A stretch of 64,000 nt of DNA from Acidobacteriota bacterium (GTDB lineage: Bacteria; Acidobacteriota; Vicinamibacteria; Vicinamibacterales; UBA2999), in contig JAGNJW010000001.1 in the NCBI GenBank assembly GCA_018000455.1, positions 388,311 to 452,310 on the forward strand, in the 5' to 3' direction. The position numbers and the translations under genes were made by a program. Of this stretch, positions 42,906 to 50,913 are shown piece by piece (the stretch's first letter is position 1; each line of letters begins with the position of its first letter). Under the pieces are notes generated by a model, which saw only the letters and a list, made by a program, of their open reading frames with translations, was not told where the DNA came from and did not search any database.

Positions 42906-43853
42906 ATGTCGGGCATCTGGTTTGCTTTGACACAACCCGGTAGTTCGTTTGTGAATATCGCTTTTCAGCAGACGCTTCGGCGTCAGGTATCGTGCGCGGG
43001 GATCGGCCTGCACTCGGGCTCCAAGGTGAGCCTGACGCTCAAGCCGGCCGTCGCGGGCACCGGCGTGGTGTTCCGGCGTGCCGACCTCGGCATCGACATT
43101 CCCGCCAATATCGACCACGTCACCGCCATCAACTACGCGACGGTGCTCGGCAAGGACGGCGCCACGGTGGAAACCGTGGAGCACCTGCTGGCGGCGCTCG
43201 TCAGCGCCGGCGTCGACAACGTCATCATCGAGCTCACGCAGCGCGAAGTGCCGATCATGGACGGCAGTTCGGCGCCGTTCCTCTTCCTCATCCAGGAAGC
43301 CGGCCTCAAGAAGCAGTCGGCGGCGCGCGGCTACCTCAAGGTGCTGCGGCCGGTCACCGTGGCCAGCGGCGACAAGCACATCGCCATCTACCCCTCCGAC
43401 CACTTCAAGGTCAGCTACACGATCAGCTTCGAGCATCCGATGCTGCGCCACCAGTCGCGCACCACGCGGATCACCGAACAGACCTTCAACGACGACATCG
43501 CCCCGGCGCGCACCTTCGGCTTCCTGAAGGAAGTGGAGTGGATGCGGCAGCAGGGCCTGGCCCTCGGCGGCTCGCTCGACAACGCCATCGTCATCGGCGA
43601 CACCGGCCCGCTCAACGTGCTGCGCTTCGACGACGAGTTCGTGCGCCACAAGATCCTCGACGCGGTCGGCGATCTGGCGCTCCTCGGGCGTCCGGTGCTC
43701 GGTCACGTCGTGGCCCATCGTGCGGGTCATGCGCTGCACACGCAGCTGGCCAAACAGCTTCTCTCGGAAGCGGATGCCTGGACCGTCATCGAGAACGTCG
43801 CCGCGGCGGCGGCCGAACCCGATGCCGTGCCGGTGGCCGCCCGCGCCCGCTGA
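42906..43853 (+). CDS. lpxC: UDP-3-O-acyl-N-acetylglucosamine deacetylase
   Basis: The 315-residue enzyme catalyses the committed step of lipid A synthesis and shows a diderm envelope. Zinc and catalytic signatures are present: the His in TVEHLLAAL, HKILDAVGDLALLG with the His and Asp ligands, and the C-terminal His in AHRAGHALHTQL. PARTFGF and MDGSSAPFLF are family blocks. The ATG at 42906 gives a 15-residue leader before NIAFQQTLRRQVS; an in-frame GTG at 42951 matches the usual family N-terminus better and may be the true start. A strong terminator follows the gene. Confidence 0.97.
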   Translation: MSGIWFALTQPGSSFVNIAFQQTLRRQVSCAGIGLHSGSKVSLTLKPAVAGTGVVFRRADLGIDIPANIDHVTAINYATVLGKDGATVETVEHLLAALVSAGVDNVIIELTQREVPIMDGSSAPFLFLIQEAGLKKQSAARGYLKVLRPVTVASGDKHIAIYPSDHFKVSYTISFEHPMLRHQSRTTRITEQTFNDDIAPARTFGFLKEVEWMRQQGLALGGSLDNAIVIGDTGPLNVLRFDDEFVRHKILDAVGDLALLGRPVLGHVVAHRAGHALHTQLAKQLLSEADAWTVIENVAAAAAEPDAVPVAARAR

Positions 43854-43878
43854 ACGTCCCGTCACGACCTCCATTGCC

Positions 43879-43910
43879 ACGGCCGCGGCCATCCCCGCGG
43901 CCGTTTCTTT
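43879..43910 (+). terminator. Rho-independent terminator of lpxC
   Basis: A perfect 10-bp GC-rich stem (43879-43888 with 43895-43904), 6-base loop, and an immediate TTCTTT tract lie 26 bases after the lpxC stop. This is the clearest one-directional intrinsic terminator in the window. Confidence 0.86.
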
Positions 43911-43987
43911 GTACCGCGCCTTCGATCGCGTCCACCGGCTGCGGGCTTTCGCGATAGCATGCGCATCACGCGCCCTGCAGCGTCACG

Positions 43988-45325
43988 ATGCCCAAGACCG
44001 ACGCCCTCGACCGCCGGGAGTTCCTGAAGCTGGGCAGCGCGGCCGTGGCGGCGACCTCGGCGGTGCTCGGTTCCAGCGTGGCCGCCCAGCCGGCCGGATT
44101 CCTCGCCGCGCCGCCCATCCCGCTCGTGCGCATCGGCATGGTGGGCATCGGGCTCCAGGGCGGCAGCCATCTCGAGAACTTCCTCAACATCAACGGCTGC
44201 CGCGTGACGGCGGTGTGTGACATCCGCGAGGCCCGCACGGCCTGGGCGTCCCAGGCCATCGCCGCCGCCGGGCATCCGGCGCCGGCGGTCTACCCCCGTG
44301 GCCCGCGCGACTTCGAGCGGTTGTGCGAGACCGAAGACCTCGATCTCGTGTTCACGGCCACGCCCTGGGAATGGCACGTGCCGGTGATGCTCGCCGCGAT
44401 GAAGGCGGGGAAGCATGCCGCTACCGAAGTGCCGGCGGCCATGACCATCGACGACTGCTGGGCGCTGGTCGACACCGCCGAGAAGCACCAGCGGCACGCG
44501 GTCATGATGGAGAACTGCAACTACGACCGCGCCGAGATGATGGCGTTCCACATGGTGCGCCAGGGCGTCTTCGGCGAGGTGCTCCACGCCGAGGGCGGCT
44601 ACCTGCACGACCTGCGCGCCATCAAGTTCGAGAAGCAGGACGAGGGCCTGTGGCGCCGGGCGTGGTCGATGAAAGTTGACGGCAACCCCTATCCCACGCA
44701 CGGACTCGGGCCGATCGCCAACTGTCTCGACATCAACCGCGGCGATCGCTTCGACTACCTCGTGTCGATGAGCGGGCCGTCTCGGGGCCTCTACGACTGG
44801 GCACGCGAGCACTATCCGGCCGAGGCGCCGGAACGCCGCGAGCGCTACACCCTTGGTGACGTGAACACCAGCCTCATCAAGACCTCGCGCGGCAAGACCG
44901 TGATGGTGCAACACTGCACCAACCTGCCGCGCCCCTATAGCCGCATCAACCTCGTGCAGGGCAGCCGGGGCATGTTCCAGGGTTACCCGAACCGCGCCTA
45001 CATCGAAGGGCGCGGCACGCCGCACCAGTGGGTCGACTGGGCCGATCTGCGTGCCGAGTTCGAGCATCCACTGTGGAAATCTCTCGAGGCCCGCGCCGCC
45101 GGTGCCGGCCACGGCGGCATGGACTACATCGAAGACCACCGCCTGATCACTTGTCTGCGCGAAGGCGCGCCGACAGACATGAACGTCTACGACGCCGCGG
45201 CGCTCAGCGCCGTGGTCGAACTCAGCATGCGGTCGACGAAGGACCGGGCGCGCGCGATGGATGTCCCCGATTTCACGCGCGGCCGGTGGGCGACCAATCC
45301 TCCGCTCGGCATCGTCGCCGTCTAG
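43988..45325 (+). CDS. Tat-exported Gfo/Idh/MocA-family protein of GH109 type
   Basis: The 445-residue protein has a twin-arginine signal (DRREFLKLGSAAVAATSAV) and an NAD-binding Rossmann domain (GMVGIGLQGGSHLEN) followed by the Gfo/Idh/MocA C-terminal domain. Blocks such as NPYPTHGLGPIANCLDINRG, FDYLVSMSG, GHGGMDYIEDHRLITCLREG and MDVPDFTRGRW resemble glycoside hydrolase family 109, NAD-dependent alpha-N-acetylgalactosaminidases that act by transient oxidation. Export with bound NAD explains the Tat signal. It heads a four-gene operon with an Na+ symporter, a nucleotidyltransferase and a galactokinase-like enzyme. GH109 activity is inferred, not shown. Confidence 0.87.
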   Translation: MPKTDALDRREFLKLGSAAVAATSAVLGSSVAAQPAGFLAAPPIPLVRIGMVGIGLQGGSHLENFLNINGCRVTAVCDIREARTAWASQAIAAAGHPAPAVYPRGPRDFERLCETEDLDLVFTATPWEWHVPVMLAAMKAGKHAATEVPAAMTIDDCWALVDTAEKHQRHAVMMENCNYDRAEMMAFHMVRQGVFGEVLHAEGGYLHDLRAIKFEKQDEGLWRRAWSMKVDGNPYPTHGLGPIANCLDINRGDRFDYLVSMSGPSRGLYDWAREHYPAEAPERRERYTLGDVNTSLIKTSRGKTVMVQHCTNLPRPYSRINLVQGSRGMFQGYPNRAYIEGRGTPHQWVDWADLRAEFEHPLWKSLEARAAGAGHGGMDYIEDHRLITCLREGAPTDMNVYDAAALSAVVELSMRSTKDRARAMDVPDFTRGRWATNPPLGIVAV

Positions 45326-45328
45326 CGC

Positions 45329-47089
45329 ATGCAGCTCACGCCCCTCGACTGGCTGATCGTCGTCGCCACCCTCGCGCTCTCGTTCGCGCCGGCCGTGTGG
45401 ATGGCGCGCCGCGCTGGATCGAGCACGGCGGAGTTCTTCACCTCGGGCCGTTCGGCGCCCTGGTGGCTCATCGGCGTGTCGATGGTCGCCACCACCTTCA
45501 GCACCGACACTCCCAACCTCGTGACCGACCTCGTGCGTCAGGGCGGTGTGGCGGCCAACTGGGCGTGGTGGGCGTTCCTGCTCACCGGCATGACGACGGT
45601 GTTCTTCTATGCGCGGCTGTGGCGGCGGATCGGCGTGCTCACCGACCTCGAGTTCTACGAGTTGCGCTATTCGGGCGCGGCGGCCAGCTGGGTGCGCGGG
45701 TTTCGCGCCGTCTACCTCGGCGTCGTCTTCAACGTGGTGATCATGGCGTCGGTGAACCTGGCCGCCGCCAAGATCGCCAACGTGCTGCTCGGCTGGCCGA
45801 TCGGGCAGACGCTGCTGGTCTGCGGGGTGCTCAACGTCGCATTCGCGGCCACGTCCGGACTGTGGGGCGTGCTCGTCACCGACTTCATCCAGTTCGGCGT
45901 CGCCATGGCCGGCTCGTTCGCCGCCGCCTACTATGCGCTCCGGCATCCCGCCGTGGGCGGCCTCGAAGGACTCTTTTCGAAGCTCGATCCTGGCACGCTG
46001 GCCCTGGTGCCCGATCTCACCGACTGGACGGTGTCGCTGCCGATCTTCATCGTGCCCCTGACCGTGCAGTGGTGGTCGACGTGGTACCCAGGTGCCGAGC
46101 CCGGCGGTGGCAGCTACATCGCGCAACGCATGCTGGCGTCGAAGTCCGAGCGCGATGCCATGGCGGGCACGCTGTTCTTCAACGTCGCGCACTACGCGCT
46201 CAGGCCGTGGCCGTGGGTGATCGTCGCGCTGGCGTCGATGCTCGTCTTCCCTGAGATCGCCGACATCCGGGCGGCGCTGCCGCATGTCGACCCGGCGCTG
46301 GTCGGGCACGACATGGCGTATCCGGCCATGCTCACGTTCCTGCCGGCGGGCGTCCTCGGGGTGATGGTGGCTGGCCTGCTCTCGGCCTACGTCTCGACGA
46401 TTTCAACGCACCTCAACTGGGGCACCTCGTATCTCGTGCACGACCTCTACCGGCGCTTCCTCCGGCCCGAGGCCAGCGAGGCGCACTTCGTGGCGGTCGG
46501 CCGCGTGGTGACCGCCGCGCTGATGGTCGCCGCGGGACTGCTCACGCTAGTGCTCGACTCCGCGCGCACCACCTTCGAACTGCTGCTCTCGATCGGGGCC
46601 GGCACGGGCCTCCTGTACTTGCTGCGCTGGTTCTGGTGGCGCATCAACGCCTGGAGCGAGATCTTCGCGATGGCTTCTTCGTTCGTGCTCGCCGTCGGCC
46701 TGCTCGTACTGCGGCAGAACGGCGTCGGAATTCCCTCGCACCTATCTCTCATTGGCACCGTGGTCATCACCACCAGCGTCTGGCTGGCGGCTACCTGGTT
46801 GACGCCGGCGACCGACCGCGACACGCTGCACAGGTTCTACCGACTGGCGCGACCCGCCGGCCCCGGCTGGGCCGGGGTGCGACGCGAATTGGGCGGCCTC
46901 GCGGCCACCGACGACCTGAGCGCCGCGGTCGTCGGCAGCCTGGCGAGCTGCGCCAGCATCTACGGCGCGCTGTTCGGCATGGGCTTCTTCCTCATGGGGC
47001 GCACCGGCGCCGCCAGCGTCGCCCTCACCGTGGTTGTCGCCGCTGGCCTCGTCACCGCGCGGTCCGTGGCTCGACTCTGGCGTCAATGA
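45329..47089 (+). CDS. Sodium:solute symporter (SSS family)
   Basis: The 586-residue membrane protein has about thirteen to fourteen helices and the SSS pattern: FFTSGRSAPWWLIGVSMVATTFSTDTPN near the N-terminus (helix 1-2), GLWGVLVTDFIQF in the middle, and PAGVLGVMVAGLLSAYVSTISTHLNWGTSYLVHDLY, which carries sodium-coordinating Ser/Thr. It should import a sugar or similar solute with Na+. It starts three bases after the GH109-like gene and overlaps the nucleotidyltransferase gene by four bases, so the imported solute is probably the product of the upstream enzyme. Confidence 0.93.
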   Translation: MQLTPLDWLIVVATLALSFAPAVWMARRAGSSTAEFFTSGRSAPWWLIGVSMVATTFSTDTPNLVTDLVRQGGVAANWAWWAFLLTGMTTVFFYARLWRRIGVLTDLEFYELRYSGAAASWVRGFRAVYLGVVFNVVIMASVNLAAAKIANVLLGWPIGQTLLVCGVLNVAFAATSGLWGVLVTDFIQFGVAMAGSFAAAYYALRHPAVGGLEGLFSKLDPGTLALVPDLTDWTVSLPIFIVPLTVQWWSTWYPGAEPGGGSYIAQRMLASKSERDAMAGTLFFNVAHYALRPWPWVIVALASMLVFPEIADIRAALPHVDPALVGHDMAYPAMLTFLPAGVLGVMVAGLLSAYVSTISTHLNWGTSYLVHDLYRRFLRPEASEAHFVAVGRVVTAALMVAAGLLTLVLDSARTTFELLLSIGAGTGLLYLLRWFWWRINAWSEIFAMASSFVLAVGLLVLRQNGVGIPSHLSLIGTVVITTSVWLAATWLTPATDRDTLHRFYRLARPAGPGWAGVRRELGGLAATDDLSAAVVGSLASCASIYGALFGMGFFLMGRTGAASVALTVVVAAGLVTARSVARLWRQ

Positions 47090-47886
47090 CGGCGATCGTG
47101 CTGGCCGGCGGACGGGGACAGCGTCTCAAGGAGAGTGCCATCTCCACGCTCGCCACCTCGGCCCAGCGCCGGGCCGCCGCGCGCGGACTGAAGGTGCTCA
47201 TGCCGGTCGGGCCCGGGCACCGTCCGCTCATCGACTACGTGCTGGCGCGGCTAGCCGAGGCGGGCTGCAGCGACGCCGTGCTCGTCGTGCCACCAGACCA
47301 CGCCGAGCTGGCGGCGCACCTGTCGGCGAATCCGCCGGCGGGTCTGGCTGTGCGTTTGGCCGTGCAACCGGTGGCCAACGGCACGGCCGACGCGGTTGCC
47401 GCCGCGGCGCCGCATGTCGCGGCGCCCGCGTGCCTGGTCATGAACGGCGACAATCTCTACCCGCGGGCGGCGCTTCGTTCGCTCCTGGAGCTCGAGACCT
47501 GCGGCATGGCCGGCTTCAAGCGCCAGTCACTCGAACGAGACAGCGGTTTCACGGCCGAGCGCGTGGCGGCATTCGCCAGCGTCGAATGCGATGCTGGGGG
47601 CTGGCTGACCGGGCTCACCGAGAAGCCACCCGTCGAGGCGATCGCGCCGGCGACCTTCATGAGCATGAATCTGTGGCGCATGGACCAGGCGATGCTGGCT
47701 GCGTGCCGCGACGTGGTACGGTCGTCGCGCGGCGAGTTCGAGCTGCCCGACGCGGTGATGCTGGCAGTGGCGCGGGGTACGCGCGTGCGCGTCGTCGAGG
47801 CTAGCGGCGCCGTGCTCGACCTGACGACGGCGGCCGACGTCGCCATCGTCAGCCGGGCGCTGGCCGGGGCGGAGTCTCCCGCATGA
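47086..47886 (+). CDS. Sugar-phosphate nucleotidyltransferase family protein
   Basis: The 266-residue protein has a nucleotidyltransferase fold: VLAGGRGQRLKES is the nucleotide-binding loop, VMNGDNLYP carries the metal-binding Asp, and ASVECDAGGWLTGLTEKP is the strand-loop typical of the family. No left-handed helix acyltransferase domain follows. Such enzymes couple a sugar 1-phosphate to an NTP. Its ATG overlaps the symporter stop and its stop overlaps the next start (both ATGA), so it is translated with the symporter and the kinase. The likely role is activation of the sugar 1-phosphate made by the kinase. Confidence 0.86.
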   Translation: MTAIVLAGGRGQRLKESAISTLATSAQRRAAARGLKVLMPVGPGHRPLIDYVLARLAEAGCSDAVLVVPPDHAELAAHLSANPPAGLAVRLAVQPVANGTADAVAAAAPHVAAPACLVMNGDNLYPRAALRSLLELETCGMAGFKRQSLERDSGFTAERVAAFASVECDAGGWLTGLTEKPPVEAIAPATFMSMNLWRMDQAMLAACRDVVRSSRGEFELPDAVMLAVARGTRVRVVEASGAVLDLTTAADVAIVSRALAGAESPA

Positions 47887-49214
47887 GCCTCGCCGATCGC
47901 TTCGTGGGCCTGGGGTTCGCGGCCGACGATGCCGAGAGCCGGGCGGCGTTGATCGAAGCGGTATCCCAGGGTTTCCAGGCCCTGACCGGGGCCCCGCCCA
48001 CGTGGCGCTGGTTCGTGCCGGGGCGGCTCGAGGTGCTCGGCAAACACACCGACTACGCCGGCGGACACGTGCTGGCGGGGGCCGTGCCGCGCGGATTCGC
48101 CATGGTGGCCGGGCCGCGCCGCGATCGCCGGGTACGGGTCGTCGACGTCGCCAATCGGGTGCATCTCGATCTCGGCATCGACGACACCGGTCCGGCGCGC
48201 ACCGGCTGGGCGTCGTACATCCAGGTCACCATGCGGCGCCTGGCCGCCAACTTCCCAGGAGCCCCGCTCGGGCTCGACCTCGCGTTCTCGAGCGATCTGC
48301 CGCGGGCCGCCGGCGTGTCGAGTTCGAGCGCGATCGTGGTCGGTACCGCCACGGCGCTGAGCCGGCGTGGCGACCTCACGACGCGTGACGAATGGCGTGC
48401 CGCCATTGGCAGCCCGGAAGATCAGGCCACCTACTTCGGATGCATCGAGAGCGGTCACGACTTCCGGGCGCTGGCCGGCAACGCCGGCGTCGGCACGTAC
48501 GGCGGCAGCGAAGACCACACGGCCATCCTGATGAGCCGGGCCGGACATCTCGGCCACTATCGCTTCGTGCCGACGACGCGTGTCGGCGCGATGGCCTGCC
48601 CGCCCGCCTGGACGTTCGTCGTCGGCGTGAGCGGTGTGCACGCCGACAAGGCGGGCGCCGTGCGCGATCGCTACAACCGCGCGACGTTCGCCGCCCGCGC
48701 GCTGCTCGACGTGTGGAACGCCGGGGCCGCCTCACCCGCCCCCTCGCTGGCCGCCGCCCTCGAGACGCCAGGCGCCGAGGCCGAACTGCGCGGCCTCGTC
48801 GCGCGCGCCACGCCAGCCGGCGTGGCGGCGCCGGACCTGCTGCGCCGCCTCGACCACTTCCTGGCCGAAGACGCGATCGTGTGCGATGCGGCACGAGCCT
48901 GCGCGCGCGGTGACGCCGTAGCGCTCGGCCTTCTGGCTGAGACATCGCAGGCGCACGCCGAGGCGTGGCTGGGCAACCAGGTTCCAGAGACCGTCACACT
49001 GGCGTCGCTGGCGCGTGCTTGCGGTGCTCACGGCGCCACCAGCTTCGGCGCCGGTTTCGGCGGCAGCGTCTGGGCGCTCGTGGACGCCGGCGACGCGGCG
49101 GCGTTCGCGCGGACGTGGATGGCGGCTTACGCCACGCGTCATCCCGGCATGCCGAACGTCGCCTGGTTCCTCGCCCGTCCCGGCCCCGGACTCGTCGAGG
49201 TGCCGGCAGTGTAG
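47883..49214 (+). CDS. Galactokinase-like GHMP sugar kinase
   Basis: The 443-residue protein has the three GHMP-kinase motifs: PGRLEVLGKHTDYAGGHVLA (motif 1), SDLPRAAGVSSSSAIVVG (motif 2, the ATP loop) and GATSFGAGFGGSVWALV (motif 3). Motif 1 is galactokinase-like, but GEHTDY has become GKHTDY. It probably makes a sugar 1-phosphate; the operon with a GH109-like enzyme suggests N-acetylgalactosamine or galactose. ATGA overlap with the nucleotidyltransferase gene couples the two. Confidence 0.88.
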   Translation: MSLADRFVGLGFAADDAESRAALIEAVSQGFQALTGAPPTWRWFVPGRLEVLGKHTDYAGGHVLAGAVPRGFAMVAGPRRDRRVRVVDVANRVHLDLGIDDTGPARTGWASYIQVTMRRLAANFPGAPLGLDLAFSSDLPRAAGVSSSSAIVVGTATALSRRGDLTTRDEWRAAIGSPEDQATYFGCIESGHDFRALAGNAGVGTYGGSEDHTAILMSRAGHLGHYRFVPTTRVGAMACPPAWTFVVGVSGVHADKAGAVRDRYNRATFAARALLDVWNAGAASPAPSLAAALETPGAEAELRGLVARATPAGVAAPDLLRRLDHFLAEDAIVCDAARACARGDAVALGLLAETSQAHAEAWLGNQVPETVTLASLARACGAHGATSFGAGFGGSVWALVDAGDAAAFARTWMAAYATRHPGMPNVAWFLARPGPGLVEVPAV

Positions 49215-50097
49215 GATCGCCGTTCCGCCGCATACACGCCGATCTTCAGGAAGCCCTCGACTTCCACCATGCCGTCCTTGCCGAAGGCGCGCGCGCCCTG
49301 GTCGGCTACGAACTCGCCAAGACCATCGCCAACGTCGTCCTGCTGTCGGAGATTCCCACCACCTACGACAAGGCGATCCGAGCGGCAGGTCAATGCCGGC
49401 AATCTCCTGCTGCGCGGCGTGCCGGGTGTGGGCAAGACGTTCTTCGGCGTGATTCTGGCCGCCATCAGCGACGCGCGCTTTGCCCGCATCCAGGGCCGTG
49501 CCCGACCTGCAGCCGACCGAGGTCGTCGGCTTCCAGATGAACAACCCGGCCACCGGGCAGCTCTCGACCGAGTTCGGGCCGATGGCGTCGGCCGAGATCA
49601 TCCTGCTCGACGAGATCAACCGCATTCCGCTCAAGTCGCAGAGCGCGTTCCTCGAGGGGCTGCAGGATCGGACGATCACGGTCGGCAAGGAAACCTGCGA
49701 TCTGCCGGCCTTCAGCTTCGCCATCGCCACGATGAACCCGGTGGAACTCGGACGGGGTACGTTTCCGCTCTCGGAAGCCGCCACCGACCGCTTCGCGGCC
49801 ATGGTGCAGATCGGCTACCTCCCATGGGGGCTGCGCATCCTCGACAAAGACGAGGAGCTGCTCGGCCCTTCGCCCATCGCGCGGCTGTTCCTGATGCTCT
49901 CGGACGGCGAGGCATGGAGCGGGGAAGTGGCGCGCGCCATCGACCGCGTGCGCGAGGCCAAGGTGCCGGTCTTCGTCGGAGCGGCCCTGGGGCTGGCCGC
50001 TCTGGCCCTGCTGTTCGTTCGCTCGCGTATGGAGGTCTGGCTGCAGTCGGGGCTGGCGGTGGCGGCGTTGCGACTGGTTGTCCGCCTGCTCGGATAG
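49215..50097 (+). pseudogene. Decayed MoxR AAA+ ATPase fused to a VWA-protein fragment
   Basis: A MoxR-type sequence can be followed through three frames. ADLQEALDFHHAVLAEGARA to YDKAIRAAG is in one frame, then NAGNLLLRGVPGVGKTFFG (Walker A) after a shift near 49392. VPDLQPTEVVGFQMNNPATG, ILLDEINRIPLKSQ (Walker B) and FSFAIATMNPVELG follow in the third frame after a one-base insertion near 49499. After GYLP the sequence jumps to LRILDKDEELLGPS and LSDGEAWSGEVARAID, which are typical of a VWA (Bat-like) protein, then to an unrelated hydrophobic tail, LGLAALALLFVRS. No good start is seen. It looks like the collapse of a MoxR-VWA operon. The third-frame segment 49480-50097 is still open. Confidence 0.8.
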
Positions 50098-50176
50098 GCG
50101 GGTCCAGGCCATCCTTCTCGTGACAAACTGGACGCTGGCCCGGCGACTCGTCCCTCCAGTCGCCCGGCCCGCCCAG

Positions 50177-50737
50177 ATGGAACACTCCGCCGAAGTCGTG
50201 CAACTGCTCGACCAATGGCGAGGCGGCGACCAGGCCGCCTACGACCACCTGATTCCACTCGTCTACGGCGACCTGCGACGTCTCGCCCGCGGCCAGCTGC
50301 GGCGCGAGACGCCCGGGCATTCCCTGCAGCCGACGCTGCTCGTCCACGAAGCCTACCTGCGGCTCGCCGACGCCGACGTCAACTGGCAGAACCGCACGCA
50401 TTTCATGAGCGTGGCCGCGCGGGTGATGCGGCGCATCCTGGTCGAGTGGGCGCGCGCCAAGCGCGCCGAGAAGCGCGGCGGCGACGGCGTGCGCGTCACG
50501 CTGACCGAGGGCCTGTCGGCGCCCGCGCCCGACCAGGTGGACGTCCTGGACTTGGATCAGGCGATGGAGCGACTGCACCAGCTCGACGCGCGGCAGGCAC
50601 AGGTGGTCGAGCTGGCGTATTTCGGCGGCCTCACCTATCCCGAGATCGGCCGGATGCTCGACGTCTCCGAAGCCACGGTCGACCGGGATCTACGTCACGC
50701 CAAGGCCTGGCTGAAGCGCGAGTTGGCTCGCACGTAG
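50177..50737 (+). CDS. ECF-type RNA polymerase sigma factor
   Basis: The 186-residue protein has sigma region 2 (YDHLIPLVYGDLRRLARGQL, with SLQPTLLVHEAYLRL and FMSVAARVMRRILVEWARAK) and region 4 (RQAQVVELAYFGGLTYPEIG followed by DVSEATVDRDLRHAKAWLKR). The sequence matches the ECF group common in Acidobacteria and Planctomycetes that occurs next to Ser/Thr kinases; two such kinase genes lie downstream on the same strand. The ATG at 50177 fits the family N-terminus (HSAEVVQLLDQW). No anti-sigma factor gene is adjacent. Confidence 0.93.
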   Translation: MEHSAEVVQLLDQWRGGDQAAYDHLIPLVYGDLRRLARGQLRRETPGHSLQPTLLVHEAYLRLADADVNWQNRTHFMSVAARVMRRILVEWARAKRAEKRGGDGVRVTLTEGLSAPAPDQVDVLDLDQAMERLHQLDARQAQVVELAYFGGLTYPEIGRMLDVSEATVDRDLRHAKAWLKRELART

Positions 50738-50913
50738 CCGCGGGGACGCGGTGCGCCAGCCAGAACAGATCGGGCGTGGGGATCTCACCCTCTCGCAGGC
50801 CAAATTTGTAATTGCACACATTGTTGAGGGGACCGTTGGGGGCAATTCGCATACCCTCATGAGCGGTTTTGCCCACCTCGGCGGTCGTCACTCGGATACG
50901 GAGTCGCCCCCTT

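Noticed and set aside
42927..42958. TTGACA at 42927-42932 as an lpxC promoter
   Set aside because: It lies inside or just before the likely start codon and has no -10 at proper spacing; it would start transcription downstream of both candidate starts.
43862..46309. An 815-residue minus-strand frame opposite the GH109-like and symporter genes
   Set aside because: Entirely antisense to two well-supported genes and without recognisable domains.
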